From Chthoniobacterales bacterium (GTDB lineage: Bacteria; Verrucomicrobiota; Verrucomicrobiia; Chthoniobacterales; UBA10450): a DNA stretch of 5,772 nucleotides. The stretch lies in assembly GCA_025980625.1 (NCBI GenBank), contig JAICXG010000181.1, forward strand, positions 1 to 5,772, read 5' to 3'. Shown here piece by piece: positions 5,233-5,772 of the stretch; position 1 is the stretch's first letter, and every line of letters begins with the position of its first letter. The translations under genes and the position numbers were made by a program. Below the pieces are notes generated by a model. The model was not told the DNA's origin, made no database searches, and saw only the letters and a list, made by a program, of their open reading frames with translations.

Positions 5233-5772
5233 TCCACCATCTCTCCGTTGCGTAATCGGATCGTCCGTTCAGTGACGCGCGCGACATCGCCATCGTGCGT
5301 CACCAGGACGAGCGCGGTGCCGGCATTCCGATTCAACTCGAGCATCATTTCGATCACCGTCCGGCTTGTTTCGGCATCAAGGTTGCCCGTCGGTTCATCG
5401 GCGAAAAGGATCTTGGGCCGATTGATGAAGGCGCGAGCGAGCGCGACCCGCTGCTGTTCGCCGCCGGAAAGCTGCGCCGGATAATGATCGCGCCGTTGAG
5501 CGAGGCCGACGCGCTGCAAAAGCTCAAGCCCGAGGGAGCGCGCACTGCGATCGCCGCGCAACTCGATCGGCACGGTCACATTCTCGAGCGCGGTCAGTGT
5601 CGGGATGAGTTGAAAATTTTGGAAAACGAAACCGACCAGCTGGTTGCGCACCCGCGCCCGCTCGTCTTCGCTGAGCTCGGCAAGATCGATATCATTGAGC
5701 AGGACCGAGCCGGATGTTGGAAGGTCGAGTCCGGCGGCGAGCCCGAGCAGCGTGGTTTTCCCGCTTCCGGAC
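5229..5772 (-). CDS. ABC transporter ATPase, YbbA/LolD/MacB type (5' partial)
   Basis: ATP-binding subunit that powers the adjacent permease from the cytoplasmic face. The frame is open through the right edge. Reading from the edge, 180 residues are present, beginning inside Walker A (SGSGKTTLL, 1-9). They continue with Q-loop VFQNFQLIPT (49-58; Q51), signature LSGGEQQRVALARA (101-114), Walker B and D-loop ILFADEPTGNLD (121-132; catalytic E126) and the switch histidine in LVTHD (H159). All key residues are intact. By comparison with about 225-residue relatives, roughly 40-45 N-terminal residues, including the A-loop, lie beyond 5772. The GTG at 5651 is an internal Val codon, not a start. The stop TGA shares bases with the permease ATG, implying translational coupling. 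Together with the YbbP-like permease, the best match is a YbbAP-type exporter. LolD is a close alternative judged on the ATPase alone. Confidence 0.93.
   Translation of the reverse strand, partial: SGSGKTTLLGLAAGLDLPTSGSVLLNDIDLAELSEDERARVRNQLVGFVFQNFQLIPTLTALENVTVPIELRGDRSARSLGLELLQRVGLAQRRDHYPAQLSGGEQQRVALARAFINRPKILFADEPTGNLDAETSRTVIEMMLELNRNAGTALVLVTHDGDVARVTERTIRLRNGEMVE
5243..5246 (-). promoter_or_regulatory. Shine-Dalgarno of the permease gene inside the ATPase gene
   Basis: On the minus strand GGAG lies 10 nt before the permease ATG, within the last codons of the ATPase gene. With the ATGA overlap it supports reinitiation-coupled synthesis of the two subunits. Confidence 0.5.

Noticed and set aside
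1183..5554. HIP1-like palindrome GCGATCGC at 1183, 1213, 1264, 3932 and 5547
   Set aside because: Five copies exceed a simple expectation, but three fall within 90 bp of Ile/Ala-rich membrane segments where the codon run GCG-ATC-GC arises naturally, and GATCG-type words are common throughout. Codon use explains most of it.
5652..5772. ATPase gene starting at the GTG at 5651
   Set aside because: The frame stays open to the window edge and encodes Walker A (SGSGKTTLL) upstream of this codon, so the GTG is internal.

Overview
The window is GC-rich (about 60% by eye), gene-dense bacterial DNA. The best taxonomic marker is a 51-residue basic protein at 1777-1932. It matches my memory of a small protein family confined to the Planctomycetes-Verrucomicrobia-Chlamydiae group. 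The sequence reads most like the verrucomicrobial form, so I infer a member of Verrucomicrobiota. No phage, IS, tRNA, rRNA or CRISPR feature is visible.

Layout, left to right. (1) 1-1686, plus strand: a polytopic GT39/ArnT-type glycosyltransferase, probably cut at its 5' end by the window edge. (2) 1777-1932, plus: the small basic protein, with its own Shine-Dalgarno and a possible promoter in the 90-bp gap. (3) 1933-2012: an 80-bp spacer made almost entirely of degenerate 8-bp units in inverted arrangement. (4) 2013-2759, plus: an RsuA/RluB-family rRNA pseudouridine synthase. (5) 2698-5232, minus: an 844-residue FtsX/MacB-type permease resembling YbbP, converging on the synthase with a 62-bp tail overlap. 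(6) 5229-5772, minus: its ABC ATPase partner (YbbA/LolD type), overlapping the permease by 4 bp (ATGA) and cut by the right edge. The last two form a translationally coupled ABC operon. The other genes are housekeeping or envelope genes with no evident shared pathway.

The most striking signal is not a gene. A 9-mer, GCCTAACGA, occurs 11 times exactly and 3 more times with one mismatch, on both strands, inside three unrelated genes. About 0.05 exact copies would be expected by chance. It is used in every reading phase that does not create a stop, and equally often sense and antisense to the genes. In the one case where it falls in a stop phase, it supplies the natural stop codon of the glycosyltransferase. 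This points to selection or spread at the DNA level, as with DNA-uptake sequences, HIP1, Chi-like or modification motifs. I do not recognise it as a described element.
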